DNA of 64,000 bases from the NCBI GenBank assembly GCA_963734275.1, contig CAVTGO010000018.1:124001-188000 (forward strand). The letters are read 5' to 3'. This DNA comes from CAVTGO01 sp963734275. GTDB taxonomy: Bacteria > Actinomycetota > UBA4738 > HRBIN12. A program made the position numbers and the translations under genes. Every line of letters starts with the position of its first letter. The first letter of the stretch is position 1. Positions 17,618-25,996 of this stretch are shown here, piece after piece. Below the pieces are notes generated by a model. It was given only the letters and a program-made list of their open reading frames with translations, was not told the origin of the DNA and made no database searches.

Positions 17618-17896
17618 CTAGGCCACGTAGCGGACGAGCCGGCGCCGCTGCTGCTCGGTCAGCCCACCCCAGACGCCGTAGCGCTCGCCGTTCTTCAGGG
17701 CCCAGGCGAGACACATCTCCTTGATCCCGCACGCGTTGCAGAAGGCCAGGGCCGGCCCGGCCTCCTCCTCGGAGGTAGGGAAGAAGACGTCGGGGTCGAT
17801 GCCGTGGCAGGCGGCTCGGTCCTGCCACATGTCGGGGGGTGACGGGTTGGTCGGGAGGGACTTCACGTCGATGCCGCCGCTGCGCTCCTTGGTCAC
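17618..17896 (-). CDS. WhiB-family [4Fe-4S] transcription regulator
   Basis: 92 residues from GTG 17896, which has CAGGAG seven bases upstream. Four cluster cysteines: AACHG then FCNACGIKEMC, i.e. C-x22-C-x2-C-x5-C, followed by the beta turn GVWGGLTEQQRRRL and a short basic tail. Restricted to actinobacteria and their phages, so it anchors the taxonomy. Acts with sigma factor region 4. Which WhiB subgroup is unclear. Upstream (minus strand) a TTGCGC-N18-TACAAC pair could be its promoter. Confidence 0.95.
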   Translation of the reverse strand: MTKERSGGIDVKSLPTNPSPPDMWQDRAACHGIDPDVFFPTSEEEAGPALAFCNACGIKEMCLAWALKNGERYGVWGGLTEQQRRRLVRYVA

Positions 17897-18032
17897 CCGT
17901 CGCTCCTGGTCGTTGGCCGTCGGTGCGCGCTCCGCGGCCGGCTCCCGGGCCGCCGGTCGCCGGCGGGGCCGGGAGGCTTCCGCGTGGACGCGGACCGGTT
18001 GTAGCAATCGGGTCCGACGCAGCGCAAGTCTT

Positions 18033-18071
18033 GAAAAGTCCGAACGCCCGTAGTAGGCGGAGTGCGTTCGG
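18033..18071 (-). terminator. Hairpin terminator after the YgfZ-like gene
   Basis: On the minus strand, six bases after the stop at 18077, the 8-bp arms CCGAACGC (pairs 18064-18071 with 18040-18047) enclose a 16-base loop and are followed by ACTTTTC (18033-18039). Arms are perfect, the T tract is short. It could also insulate whiB from readthrough. Confidence 0.55.
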
Positions 18072-18076
18072 GCAGG

Positions 18077-18856
18077 TCAGCGGCGCCGGAGCGGCGTGTC
18101 GCCGGCTCGCAGGTCGGCTTCACGGGCGTCCCACCGCACCCGAGCCAGCGCGTCGCCGAGACCGTTCGCGCTGGTCAGGACGCCCACGCGTTCGCCTTCG
18201 GTCGTTACGGGCTCGCCCGCGCCGATCGACGGGTCGGCGAGGACCGGCAGGACCACCCGGGTCGGATGGCCGAGGTTCCGCACCTTGGCCACCGACTCCT
18301 GCCCCAAGAAGCAGCCCTTGATGCGGTCGATCACGGGCGGCTCGTCCAGGCCGGCCTCCGCAGGCAGGGAGTCCTCGTCCAGGTCGACCGGGAACCGGGC
18401 CGATCCCCGGTGGATCCGCCAGGCCTCCGCGGTCGCCTCGTCGACGACCGGCGTGCCGTCCGGTGCGGCCTTCCAGCCGTCGCCGGCGACGACGAGCCGG
18501 ACGTCCGTGAGATGGCGCACGAGGGTCACGTCGGAGGACAGAACGTACGGGCCGAGCAGCGCGTCGATCGGCTCGGGCTGGTCGGCCGGCTGGAGCAGCA
18601 GGAACCCGGTGCGCGTCCGCATCGCGATCAGGTCGGCGCGGATCCTGCCCGTCGGCGAGAGCAGCAGCGAACGGACCAGCCGGCGGGGGGCGAGCGCCGC
18701 CACGTCGGCCGTGACGAGGTCGCCGAGCCAGCGTTCGGCATCGGGGCCCTCGACGAGCACCGAGGTCCAGCCGGTAGCGGGGATCGCGGTCCGCGCTTCG
18801 TCGAGGGCGCGGAAGCGCTCCTCGAGCTCCAGGGGAACGGTCACGTCTGCGAGCAT
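18077..18856 (-). CDS. ygfZ: YgfZ/GcvT-like folate-binding protein
   Basis: 259 residues. The diagnostic motif KGCFLGQESVAKVRNLGHP, with the redox cysteine of the YgfZ group (K-G-C-[YF]-x-G-Q-E), is intact. Binds THF and helps assemble or repair some Fe-S enzymes. ATG 18856; GTG at 18844 (VTVPLELEER) is an alternative. It is divergent from the glycosyltransferase gene with only two bases between their starts. Confidence 0.9.
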   Translation of the reverse strand: MLADVTVPLELEERFRALDEARTAIPATGWTSVLVEGPDAERWLGDLVTADVAALAPRRLVRSLLLSPTGRIRADLIAMRTRTGFLLLQPADQPEPIDALLGPYVLSSDVTLVRHLTDVRLVVAGDGWKAAPDGTPVVDEATAEAWRIHRGSARFPVDLDEDSLPAEAGLDEPPVIDRIKGCFLGQESVAKVRNLGHPTRVVLPVLADPSIGAGEPVTTEGERVGVLTSANGLGDALARVRWDAREADLRAGDTPLRRR

Positions 18857-18858
18857 AG

Positions 18859-19998
18859 GTGCTCGTGGACGTTCCGAAGACCTTGCTGGTCGCGAACGAC
18901 TATCCGCCGCGCGTGGGCGGCATCCAGCGGACACTGGAATCCCTCGTGAGGACGTTCCCGCCGGACCGGGTCGCCGTCCTGTGTCCGTCGTTCGAGGGAG
19001 CGGATGCGTTCGACGCTGCCGCCCCCTACGCGGTGATTCGTCAGGGCGCCCGGTTCCTGTGGCCGACGCGCGCGCTCGCCCGGAGGGTCGAGGCGGCCGT
19101 GGACGACCTGGGCGCCGAGGTGGTCCTGTTCGGCGCCACCTATCCGCTCGGGCTCCTCGGGCCGGGGCTCGCGAAGCGAGGGACGCCGTACCTCGCGGCC
19201 GCCCACGGGTTCGAGTATTGGCTGTCGATCGCCCCCGGCTCGCACGGGCTGATGGCCCGCGCGACGTCGCGCGCTTCACGGGTGCCGGTGATGTGCTCGG
19301 CGTTCATCGCCCGCGTGGTCCGCACGGCCGTCCCCGAGCGGGTCCCGGTCTCTGTGCTGTACCCCGGCGCGGACGTCGAGGCGTTCCGTCCGGAGCTGCA
19401 GTTCGAGGATCTTCGGGAGCGCCATGGCGTGGTCGGGCGGCCGCTCGTCGTCTGCGTGAGCCGCCTCGTGCCCCGCAAGGGCCAGGACGTCCTGATCCGT
19501 GCCATGCCGCAGATCCGCAGCCGCGTTCCCGACGCCGCCCTGTTGATCGTCGGCGACGGCCCGTACCGGGCGAAGCTCGAGGCCCTCGCCGTCCGGGCGC
19601 CCACGGGCTCCGTCGTGTTCGCGGGCCAGGTCTCCGAGGCGGACCTTCCTCGGTACTACCGAGCCGGCGACGTCTTCGCGATGCCGTGTCGGAGCCGGCT
19701 CGGGGGCCTCGAGGTCGAGGGTTGGGGCAACGTGTTCATCGAGGCCGCGGCGTGCGCTCGTCCCGTCGTCGTCGGCGACTCGGGGGGCGCTCGCGAGTCC
19801 CTGGTGGACGGGGAGACCGGCGTGCTCGTCGACGGGACGGACGCGGCAGCCGTGGCGGAGGCGGTCGCCGGCCTGCTGGAGGACCCGGCCCGAGCCGAGG
19901 CGATGGGCCGGGCCGGCCGGGCCCGGGTGGAACGGGCCTTCACGTGGGAACGCGCGGCCGACCAGCTGGCCGGCTGGCTCCGCGGAGCCGTGGGGTAG
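18859..19998 (+). CDS. GT4 glycosyltransferase, PimB-like phosphatidylinositol mannosyltransferase
   Basis: 379 residues from GTG 18859 (GTG 18865 equally possible). KTLLVANDYPPRVGGIQRTL is the N-terminal signature of the PimB/alpha-monoacylglucosyl-DAG mannosyltransferase group; EYWLSIAPG, CVSRLVPRKGQDVLIRAMP and the catalytic GLEVEGWGNVFIEAAAC (E-x7-E region) are in place. Transfers mannose from GDP-mannose to a membrane lipid at the cytoplasmic face. In mycobacteria pimB' lies near the DEDDh/GIY-YIG gene and an SRPBCC/ArsA pair, as here. The acceptor is inferred. Confidence 0.85.
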   Translation: MLVDVPKTLLVANDYPPRVGGIQRTLESLVRTFPPDRVAVLCPSFEGADAFDAAAPYAVIRQGARFLWPTRALARRVEAAVDDLGAEVVLFGATYPLGLLGPGLAKRGTPYLAAAHGFEYWLSIAPGSHGLMARATSRASRVPVMCSAFIARVVRTAVPERVPVSVLYPGADVEAFRPELQFEDLRERHGVVGRPLVVCVSRLVPRKGQDVLIRAMPQIRSRVPDAALLIVGDGPYRAKLEALAVRAPTGSVVFAGQVSEADLPRYYRAGDVFAMPCRSRLGGLEVEGWGNVFIEAAACARPVVVGDSGGARESLVDGETGVLVDGTDAAAVAEAVAGLLEDPARAEAMGRAGRARVERAFTWERAADQLAGWLRGAVG

Positions 19999-20004
19999 CG
20001 GGGG

Positions 20005-20010
20005 TACGCT
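20005..20010 (+). promoter_or_regulatory. -10 hexamer TACGCT of a leaderless gene
   Basis: TACGCT ends six bases before ATG 20017, so the mRNA probably starts at the start codon. Confidence 0.4.
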
Positions 20011-20016
20011 CGCGCC

Positions 20017-20661
20017 ATGGCCGACGACCGTTGCCCGAGCTGCGGGGCCCTCGTTTCGCCCGATGCCGAGTGGTGCGGGCAGTGCTACACGCCGCTCGCA
20101 GCTGCGGCGACCGCGCAAGATCAAGCGCCTCATCAGCCGGTGGTCACCCCCGGCGGCGGACGCCTGGAGGTATCCGAGGCCGGCACCACCTGGGTGTGTC
20201 CGGTCTGCGAGACCACGAACGGGATCGAGCTCAGCGCTTGCTCGATGTGCGGAACGCCGTTCGCGCGGCTGTTCCAGGAGACGGAGGCGGTCCCCGAGAT
20301 CGTGCCGCAGACCGCCGCCGTGTGGTCGCTCGCCTGGCCGGGGCTCGGCCACTGGAAGGCCGGTCGCCGGGCGGACGGCGTGGCGCGGATGGTCCTGTTC
20401 GGGTGGACGTTCGGGGCCTTGATGGTGCTGCTGATCTCTCGGTTCGGCAAAGGTGGTCTCGGGCCCACCGTGCCGCTGTTCCTGCTGTTCGCGCTCTCCT
20501 CGCTAGCGATCTACGTCGTCTCGGCGCTGGACGCCTATCGGATCGCGGCGGGCGACGATCCGATACTGGGCTCCCGAGCGCTCCTGTGGGTCTCGGCGGG
20601 CCTCGTGGTCCTGTCCGTCGTGATCGCGAGCTTCATCACCTTGCCCGGCGCCCGCCGGTAG
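20017..20661 (+). CDS. Double zinc-ribbon membrane protein
   Basis: 214 residues. Two zinc-ribbon pairs: CPSCGALVSPDAEWCGQC at the start and CPVCETTNGIELSACSMC at about residues 66-83. The rest has three hydrophobic helices, the first ones being VLFGWTFGALMVLLI and FLLFALSSLAIYVVSALDA, the last LLWVSAGLVVLSVVIASFI. Not a recognised family; the ribbon-plus-membrane plan is common in actinobacteria. It lies between pimB-like and the SRPBCC gene, transcribed the same way. Confidence 0.75.
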   Translation: MADDRCPSCGALVSPDAEWCGQCYTPLAAAATAQDQAPHQPVVTPGGGRLEVSEAGTTWVCPVCETTNGIELSACSMCGTPFARLFQETEAVPEIVPQTAAVWSLAWPGLGHWKAGRRADGVARMVLFGWTFGALMVLLISRFGKGGLGPTVPLFLLFALSSLAIYVVSALDAYRIAAGDDPILGSRALLWVSAGLVVLSVVIASFITLPGARR

Positions 20662-20674
20662 CATCACCGGTGGG

Positions 20675-21118
20675 ATGAGCGAGCAGACCGAAGGTCAGAT
20701 CGTGATCGAGGCGTCCGCCGCCGAGATCATGGACGTCCTGACCGACTTCGAGTCCTACCCGGAGTGGGCCGACATGAAGTCGGCGACCGTCCTCGAGCGA
20801 GGCGCCGGTGGCGTCGGCCAGAAGGTCGCCTTCGAGGTCGAGGTCCCAGTTCTGGGGAGGGCGAGCTACACGCTGGCCTACCGCTACGCCCCGGCCGACG
20901 GGGGCATGTCCTGGATCTCCACCGAAGCGCGCGGCGCCGTCTCCAACATCGTGGGCGAGTACCTGCTGACCGAGATCGACGAGGCCGAGACCAAGGTCAT
21001 CTACCGCCTGGCCGTGGACCTCGGCGTCCTACTGCCCGGGTTCGTCCGCACCCAGGGCGAGAAGCGCGTGATCGAGAAGGCCCTCGAGGGCCTGAAGCGC
21101 CGCGTCGAGCTCGGCTGA
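20675..21118 (+). CDS. SRPBCC (START-like) lipid/polyketide cyclase-like protein
   Basis: 147 residues: GQIVIEASAAEIMDVLTDFESYPEWADMKSATVL-type start (seen as overlapping short parts), then ATYTLAYRY-like and AVSNIVGEYLLTEI strands, and the C-terminal helix GFVRTQGEKRVIEKALEGLK. The fold binds hydrophobic ligands; no catalytic set is evident. In mycobacteria a similar gene (Rv2185c type) neighbours an ArsA-like ATPase, as here. Ligand unknown. A TAGCAT hexamer at 20659 precedes it. Confidence 0.85.
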   Translation: MSEQTEGQIVIEASAAEIMDVLTDFESYPEWADMKSATVLERGAGGVGQKVAFEVEVPVLGRASYTLAYRYAPADGGMSWISTEARGAVSNIVGEYLLTEIDEAETKVIYRLAVDLGVLLPGFVRTQGEKRVIEKALEGLKRRVELG

Positions 21119-21274
21119 GCAACGGAACCGCTCACTCCCTTGCGACGGGGCACTATGCGATCGGGCTCCCGAACAAGCCCGGGAAGCATCGGGCCGTGGC
21201 CGTGCGAGCCACCCTGGCCAACGGTGACCGGTGTCCGCGCGACCGCTCGCCGGTGGTCCATCAACTAGGACCGA

Positions 21275-21296
21275 CGCCCCCGTCGGACGGGGGGCG
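21275..21296. other. GC-rich hairpin in the 220-bp gap before the ArsA-like gene
   Basis: Six-base arms CCCCCG (21277-21282) and CGGGGG (21288-21293) with a five-base loop; two more pairs possible with a bulge. No T tract follows, so it is only a weak terminator candidate for the SRPBCC gene. Nothing else was seen in 21119-21324. Confidence 0.3.
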
Positions 21297-21324
21297 ACGC
21301 GCCGCCTCCCCCGGGCGCGGCCCG

Positions 21325-21330
21325 TAAGCT
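21325..21330 (+). promoter_or_regulatory. -10 hexamer TAAGCT of a leaderless gene
   Basis: TAAGCT ends eight bases before ATG 21339. It would drive the ArsA-like / glucokinase / LLM / cyclo-ligase / exonuclease operon. Confidence 0.4.
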
Positions 21331-21338
21331 AGGGCCTC

Positions 21339-22556
21339 ATGCGGGTCCTCCTGTTCACCGGCAAGGGCGGGGTCGGCAAGACCACGGTGGCCGCGGCGAC
21401 CGCCGTCCGCGCCGCCAAGGCGGGGAGCCGCACGCTGGTGATGAGCACGGACCCCGCCCACTCGCTGGCGGACTCGTTCGACGTCCCGATCGGCGAGAGC
21501 CCCACGCTGATCGCGCCCAACCTGTGGGCCGAGCAGATCGATGCGCAGAGCCGCCTGGAGTCCAACTGGCGCGAGATCCAGGACTACTTCATCCAACTGA
21601 TGAGCTGGGCCGGCGTGGAGTCGATCCAGGCCGAGGAGCTCTCGGTGATCCCGGGTCTGGACGAGATCTTCAGCCTGATCGACGTCAAGACCCACGTCGA
21701 GGGAGGTGCCTACGACCTCGTGATCGTCGACTGCGCTCCGACGGCGGAAACGCTGCGGCTGCTGTCGCTGCCGGAGGTCATGAACTGGTACATCGAGCGC
21801 ATCTTCCCGGTGCAGCGCCGCGTGGTGAAGGGCGTCCGCCCGATCGTGTCGAAGATGACGTCGCTCCCGATCGCCGGCGACCGGTTCTTCGCCGCCGTCG
21901 AGCGGCTACATCGCAACCTCGACGCCGTGCACAAGATCCTGACGGACGAGGAATCCTCGACCGTGCGGCTGGTCGTGAATCCCGAGAAGATGGTGATCGC
22001 CGAGGCGCGGCGCACGTACACGTACCTCGGTCTGTTCGGGTACCGGGTCGATGCCATCGTCGTGAACCGCATCATCCCCGACGACGTGACCGATCCGTAC
22101 TTCGGCACGTGGAAGGACATCCAGGCCGAGCATCTCCAGACCGTGCGCGAGTCCTTCGAGCCGGTCCCGATCCTCACGGCGCGGCTGTTCGACCGAGAGA
22201 TGGTGGGCGTCGACCTCCTGCGAGACATGGGCGAGGAGGTCTACGGGGACCTCGCCGCGACCGACATCCTGTTCCGCGACGAGCCGATCCGCGTGCGGCG
22301 GCGCTCGAACGGCTACGTCCTCACGATGCGCCTGCCCTTCGTGGGGCGCGACGACATGGACGTCCACCGGCGCGGCGAGGAGCTCGTCGTGCGCGTGGGG
22401 ACGTACAAGCGCAACCTGATCCTCCCTCAGACGCTGCAGCGGCTCGAGGTTCGATCCGCCAGCTTCGTCGGGGACCACCTCGAGATCGCGTTCGCCAAGC
22501 CGCCGACGGCCGCCGCCGGCGCGAGCGGTGGGCGGGAGGGGAGTGGACGTGGCTGA
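21339..22556 (+). CDS. ArsA/Get3-like ATPase
   Basis: 405 residues. Deviant Walker A FTGKGGVGKTTVAAATA, switch I STDPAHSLADSF, switch II region VIVDCAPTAETLRLLSLP, and an A-loop-like RLVVNPEKMVIAEARR are intact. The C-terminal 90 residues form an alpha-crystallin-like beta domain (VRRRSNGYVLTMRLPFV ... DMDVHRRGEELVVRVG), common in actinobacterial ArsA homologues. There is no arsenite Cys set, so arsenic transport is unlikely. First gene of an operon of overlapping genes. Confidence 0.9.
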   Translation: MRVLLFTGKGGVGKTTVAAATAVRAAKAGSRTLVMSTDPAHSLADSFDVPIGESPTLIAPNLWAEQIDAQSRLESNWREIQDYFIQLMSWAGVESIQAEELSVIPGLDEIFSLIDVKTHVEGGAYDLVIVDCAPTAETLRLLSLPEVMNWYIERIFPVQRRVVKGVRPIVSKMTSLPIAGDRFFAAVERLHRNLDAVHKILTDEESSTVRLVVNPEKMVIAEARRTYTYLGLFGYRVDAIVVNRIIPDDVTDPYFGTWKDIQAEHLQTVRESFEPVPILTARLFDREMVGVDLLRDMGEEVYGDLAATDILFRDEPIRVRRRSNGYVLTMRLPFVGRDDMDVHRRGEELVVRVGTYKRNLILPQTLQRLEVRSASFVGDHLEIAFAKPPTAAAGASGGREGSGRG

Positions 22557-22812
22557 GACGACGAGTACGGGCAGGGCCGAGGCCAAGGGCAGCGAGCCGG
22601 ATGCGAACAGCCACGTGTGCCCGGTGGCGTTCTGCCCCGTGGGATTCGCGCTGTCGGCGGCGCAGGGCGTCGGGCCGGACGCGCTGGACCACCTGCTTTC
22701 CGCCGCGCGGGAGTTCTTCCTCGCCGCGCGCGCCGTCGTCGACATCCGCGCCGGCGACTTCGAGGAGAACGAGCCCGGCTCGACCGGTCTCCATCGGATC
22801 GACATCGGGTGA
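22543..22812 (+). CDS. Small conserved protein between ArsA-like ATPase and glucokinase
   Basis: 89 residues from GTG 22543, just after GGGAGGGGA and overlapping the ATPase stop; GTG 22549 is possible. Notable stretch HVCPVAFCPVGFALSAAQGV with two cysteines spaced five apart, then a helix (LDHLLSAAREFFLAARAVVD). No named domain recognised. A small gene in this position next to a ROK glucokinase is also seen in streptomycetes, from general knowledge. Its stop overlaps the next GTG (GTGA). Confidence 0.65.
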   Translation: MDVAETTSTGRAEAKGSEPDANSHVCPVAFCPVGFALSAAQGVGPDALDHLLSAAREFFLAARAVVDIRAGDFEENEPGSTGLHRIDIG

Positions 22813-23804
22813 GGCCGTCCGCAGCGGTGGGGCCGGCCGTCGCGAACGCGGGTGGGGAGGCCATCGGGATCGACGTGGGCGGGACGAAGATCAACGCCTT
22901 CCGCGTCGCCCGCGACGGCGAGATCCTCGACCGGGCCCAGACGCGAACGCCCGCCCAGGACGAGGAAGCCACCCTCGCATCCATGATCGATCTCGCGCAG
23001 GGCATCCGGACGCCGGACGTCCTCGCGCTCGGCGTGGGTGCCGCGGGGCTGGTGGACTCGGTGGACGGGGTGCTGCGGTTCGCGCCCAACCTCGCGTGGC
23101 GCGACCTGCCGATCGCGGATCGGATGCGCGACGCCCTGGGGCTGCCCTGTCAGGTGGACAACGACGCGAACGTCGCCGCGTTCGGCGAGTACCGGTTCGG
23201 CTCGGGCCGAGGGTACCGCCACATGCTCCTCGTGACGGTCGGGACCGGGATCGGCGGCGGCATCATCACCGACGGGCGGCTGTTCCGCGGCGCCCACGGC
23301 TTCGCGGCGGAGATCGGCCACATCATCGTGGAGCCGGGGGGCCCGCTCTGCGGCTGCGGCAACCGTGGGTGCTGGGAGCAGGTCGCGGCAGGTCGGGCGA
23401 TCGACCGCATGGGGCGCGAGGAGGCGACCGAGCAAGAGTTCTCGATCCTCCGACGGCTCGCCGGCGGTGATCCGGCCAAGGTGACCGGCAGGCTCGTGAC
23501 CGAAGCCGCCATGCAGGGCGACGGCCCGGCGCGCAGGATCCTCGCGGAGGTCGGCCGCCGCCTCGGCGAGGGGATCGCCGGCCTCGTCAACGTGCTCGAT
23601 CCCCAGATCGTGGTCGTCGGCGGCGGCGCGATCGTGGCGGGTGACCTGCTGCTCGAGCCTGCACGAGCCGCGTTCACCGATGCCGTCGAGGCGCCCGAGC
23701 ATCGGCCGCGGGTACCGCTGGTTGCCGCGCAGCTCGGGAACGACGCCGGCGCCGTCGGGGCCGCCGCCCTGGCGCTCGAGGAGCTCGGGCGTGTGATGGC
23801 GTGA
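22809..23804 (+). CDS. ROK-family glucokinase
   Basis: 331 residues, GTG 22809 overlapping the preceding stop. GIDVGGTKINAFRVARDG is the phosphate-1 ATP motif; DNDANVAAFGEYRFG holds the catalytic Asp; VGTGIGGGIITDG phosphate 2; and CGCGNRGCWEQ is the ROK zinc motif (H in GEIGHI-like EIGHIIV also present). Phosphorylates glucose with ATP. Third gene of the operon. Confidence 0.93.
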   Translation: MRPSAAVGPAVANAGGEAIGIDVGGTKINAFRVARDGEILDRAQTRTPAQDEEATLASMIDLAQGIRTPDVLALGVGAAGLVDSVDGVLRFAPNLAWRDLPIADRMRDALGLPCQVDNDANVAAFGEYRFGSGRGYRHMLLVTVGTGIGGGIITDGRLFRGAHGFAAEIGHIIVEPGGPLCGCGNRGCWEQVAAGRAIDRMGREEATEQEFSILRRLAGGDPAKVTGRLVTEAAMQGDGPARRILAEVGRRLGEGIAGLVNVLDPQIVVVGGGAIVAGDLLLEPARAAFTDAVEAPEHRPRVPLVAAQLGNDAGAVGAAALALEELGRVMA

Positions 23805-24709
23805 AGGTCGGGCTCGTCCTCCCGCTGTTCTCGGGGGACGCCGGGAGGGTCCTGGCGTTCGCCCGTCGCGCCGAGCAGCTCGGCTACGACGGGCTCTTCG
23901 CCTTCGACCACCTGTTCCCGCCCGGGGCACCGTCGGACCGTGCCTCGCTCGAGGCGTACGCCATGCTCGCGGCGGTGGCCGCCAGCACCGAGCGCGTCGC
24001 GATCGGCACGCTCGTGACGCGCGCCTCGCTCCGCCCGGCGGGGATGGTCGCGAAGCTCGCGACCAGCCTCGATGAGATCAGCCAGGGGCGGATGATCCTC
24101 GGGATCGGGACGGGCGACCCGATCGACAAGGCCGAGCACGTGACGTTCGGCCTGCAGTACTACGAGAAGGCCGAACGCCGCGAGCACCTCGTCGAGACCG
24201 TGCGGGCGGTGCGCGAGCTGTTCGCGGGTCGCACCTGGCCGGGTGGGGAGCGGGTCCCGCCGATGACCGGACCCCTCCTGCCCCCGCCGCGGCGGGCCGG
24301 CGGGCCGCCCGTGTGGATCGGCGGGTTCGCTGACGCAGTCGTCCGGATCGCGGCCCGCGAGGCGGACGCGTGGAACGGCTGGGGGATGCCGATCCCCGAG
24401 TTCGCCGCCAAGGCGGACCTGCTCCGCCGCGAGTCCGCCGGAACCGGTCGCCGGGTGGACGCGACCTGGGCGGGGATCGTCGTCGCCGGGCGCGACGGGG
24501 ATGAGGCGGGCCGGATGGTCGACGAGCGGCACCGCCGCGGCATGCTCGAGTCCAACGTGTGGGCCGGCAGTGCCGATTCGCTCCCTTCGTGGTTCGAGGG
24601 GCTCGGCACGGCCGGGGCGAAATGGGTCGTGATGGTCGTCGCCGGCGGGCCGGAGCGGATCGAGCTGATCGCCGAGCGGGCCCTGCCGCACCTGCGGTCG
24701 CGCGCGTGA
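23801..24709 (+). CDS. LLM-class (F420-dependent type) oxidoreductase
   Basis: 302 residues, GTG 23801 overlapping the glucokinase stop. Luciferase-like TIM barrel: VGLVLPLFSGDAGRVLAF, GYDGLFAFDHLFPPG, RVAIGTLVTRASLRPAG, GRMILGIGTGDPID and PPVWIGGFADAVVRIAAREADAWNGW-type segments. The FDHL/GTGD pattern is that of F420-using members, though FMN-dependent relatives exist. Substrate unknown. Co-transcribed with neighbours. Confidence 0.85.
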   Translation: MKVGLVLPLFSGDAGRVLAFARRAEQLGYDGLFAFDHLFPPGAPSDRASLEAYAMLAAVAASTERVAIGTLVTRASLRPAGMVAKLATSLDEISQGRMILGIGTGDPIDKAEHVTFGLQYYEKAERREHLVETVRAVRELFAGRTWPGGERVPPMTGPLLPPPRRAGGPPVWIGGFADAVVRIAAREADAWNGWGMPIPEFAAKADLLRRESAGTGRRVDATWAGIVVAGRDGDEAGRMVDERHRRGMLESNVWAGSADSLPSWFEGLGTAGAKWVVMVVAGGPERIELIAERALPHLRSRA

Positions 24710-25290
24710 ACGGCGTCCCGTCGCACCGCCTGAAGAAGCTCAAGCGGGCGATGCGGGACGAGATCCGCGCCCGACGCGATGCGATGCCCGAGGCAGACCG
24801 CGCCGATGCGAGCCGGGCGATCGCCGAACACGTCCTCGCGCTCCCGGAGCTCGAGGGCGCGGGAACGGTCATGGTGTTCTGGTCCTTCGGCAGCGAGGTC
24901 GACACCGCGCCGCTGATCGCGGGCCTCGTCCGTGCCGGCGTCCGGGTGGCGTTGCCGAGGATCGAGGGCGCCGACCTCGTGCCCACGGCGTACGCGCCCG
25001 GCGATCCCCTTCGGTCGGCGTCGTTCGGAGCGATGGAACCGACCGCCGGGGAGGAACTGGAGCCGGCGGCTTTGGACGTGATCGTCGTCCCCGGCGTCGC
25101 CTTCGACCGGCGCGGCGGCCGCGTCGGCTACGGGAGCGGCTTCTACGACCGGCTGTTGGCGAGGAGGCGGCCCGCCGCCACGGTCGCCGTCGGCTTCGAC
25201 CTGCAACTCGTCGACGAGGTGCCTTCGGGCCCGGCGGACGTGCCGGTGGACGTCGTGGTGACCGAGCTCGAGACGATCCGCCGCCCATGA
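24706..25290 (+). CDS. 5-formyltetrahydrofolate cyclo-ligase
   Basis: Converts 5-formyl-THF to 5,10-methenyl-THF with ATP. 194 residues, GTG 24706 overlapping the upstream stop. KRAMRDEIRARRDAM is the N-terminal lysine/arginine region, VMVFWSFGSEVDTAPLI the substrate strand, VIVVPGVAFDRRGGRVGYGSGFYDR (in two parts) the ATP/folate signature. Joins the other folate genes in this window (fhs, GcvT-like pair, FtcD). Confidence 0.92.
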   Translation: MNGVPSHRLKKLKRAMRDEIRARRDAMPEADRADASRAIAEHVLALPELEGAGTVMVFWSFGSEVDTAPLIAGLVRAGVRVALPRIEGADLVPTAYAPGDPLRSASFGAMEPTAGEELEPAALDVIVVPGVAFDRRGGRVGYGSGFYDRLLARRRPAATVAVGFDLQLVDEVPSGPADVPVDVVVTELETIRRP

Positions 25291-25913
25291 CGCGCGCGCG
25301 AAGGCCGGAGCCGCCGCCGTTCGGCGCCCGGCGCCGTCCGTGGCGCGAGGCCGAGCTCGCATCCCTGGACTTCGAGACGACGGGGCTCGATCACGAGCGC
25401 GATGCGATCGTGTCCTTCGGCGTCGCGCCGATCCGATCCGGTCGCGTCGTCGTGGGTGACTCGATCCACCAGCTCGTCGCGCCCGCGGTGCCCGCCTCCC
25501 CGACGTCCATGACGATCCACGGCATCCTGCCGCAGGACCTCGCCGAGGCCCCACCGCTCGAGGTGGCGCGTGAGCGGCTGTGCGCGGTCCTCGACCGGCG
25601 GTTCGTCGTCGCGTGGTACGCGGAGGTCGAGCTCGCCTTCCTCGGGCGCACCTTCGGCGGTCGGCGCCGGGCGTGGGTCCGTCGCACGATCGACGTCCGC
25701 CGCATGGCGATCCGCCTGCAGGGAGACGATCCGGACGTCCGGGTGGGGCTGACCTCGACGGCCGAGCGCTACGGGGTCCCGGTCGCCGATCCGCACGACG
25801 CCCTCGACGACGCCATGGTGACCGCGCAGCTGTTCCTCGTGCTCGCCTCCAAGCTCGGCGCGCGAGGGTTCGGGTCGGTCGCGAGCTTCGCTCGGCTCAC
25901 CGCACGGACTTGA
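25287..25913 (+). CDS. DnaQ-like DEDDh 3'-5' exonuclease
   Basis: 208 residues, ATG 25287 overlapping the cyclo-ligase stop. Motif I LDFETTGLDHERDAIVSFG, and motif III HDALDDAMVTAQLFLVLA with His and Asp. Motif II is unusual: where most members have AHNxxFD it has AWYAEVELAFLG, a glutamate in place of the usual aspartate. Likely nuclease for nucleic-acid processing; activity needs testing. Last gene of the operon starting at 21339. Confidence 0.85.
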   Translation: MTRARRPEPPPFGARRRPWREAELASLDFETTGLDHERDAIVSFGVAPIRSGRVVVGDSIHQLVAPAVPASPTSMTIHGILPQDLAEAPPLEVARERLCAVLDRRFVVAWYAEVELAFLGRTFGGRRRAWVRRTIDVRRMAIRLQGDDPDVRVGLTSTAERYGVPVADPHDALDDAMVTAQLFLVLASKLGARGFGSVASFARLTART

Positions 25914-25996
25914 ACGGTCAGTCAAAGCCGTGGGAGGATGCCCGCCGCGAACCCTGGAACGAGGACCGAAGGGAACCGATGACCCCGGAGGGACAG

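Noticed and set aside
18096..20678. 860-codon forward frame spanning ygfZ and the PimB-like gene
   Set aside because: Arg/Pro/Gly low-complexity and shadowing well-recognised genes in other frames.
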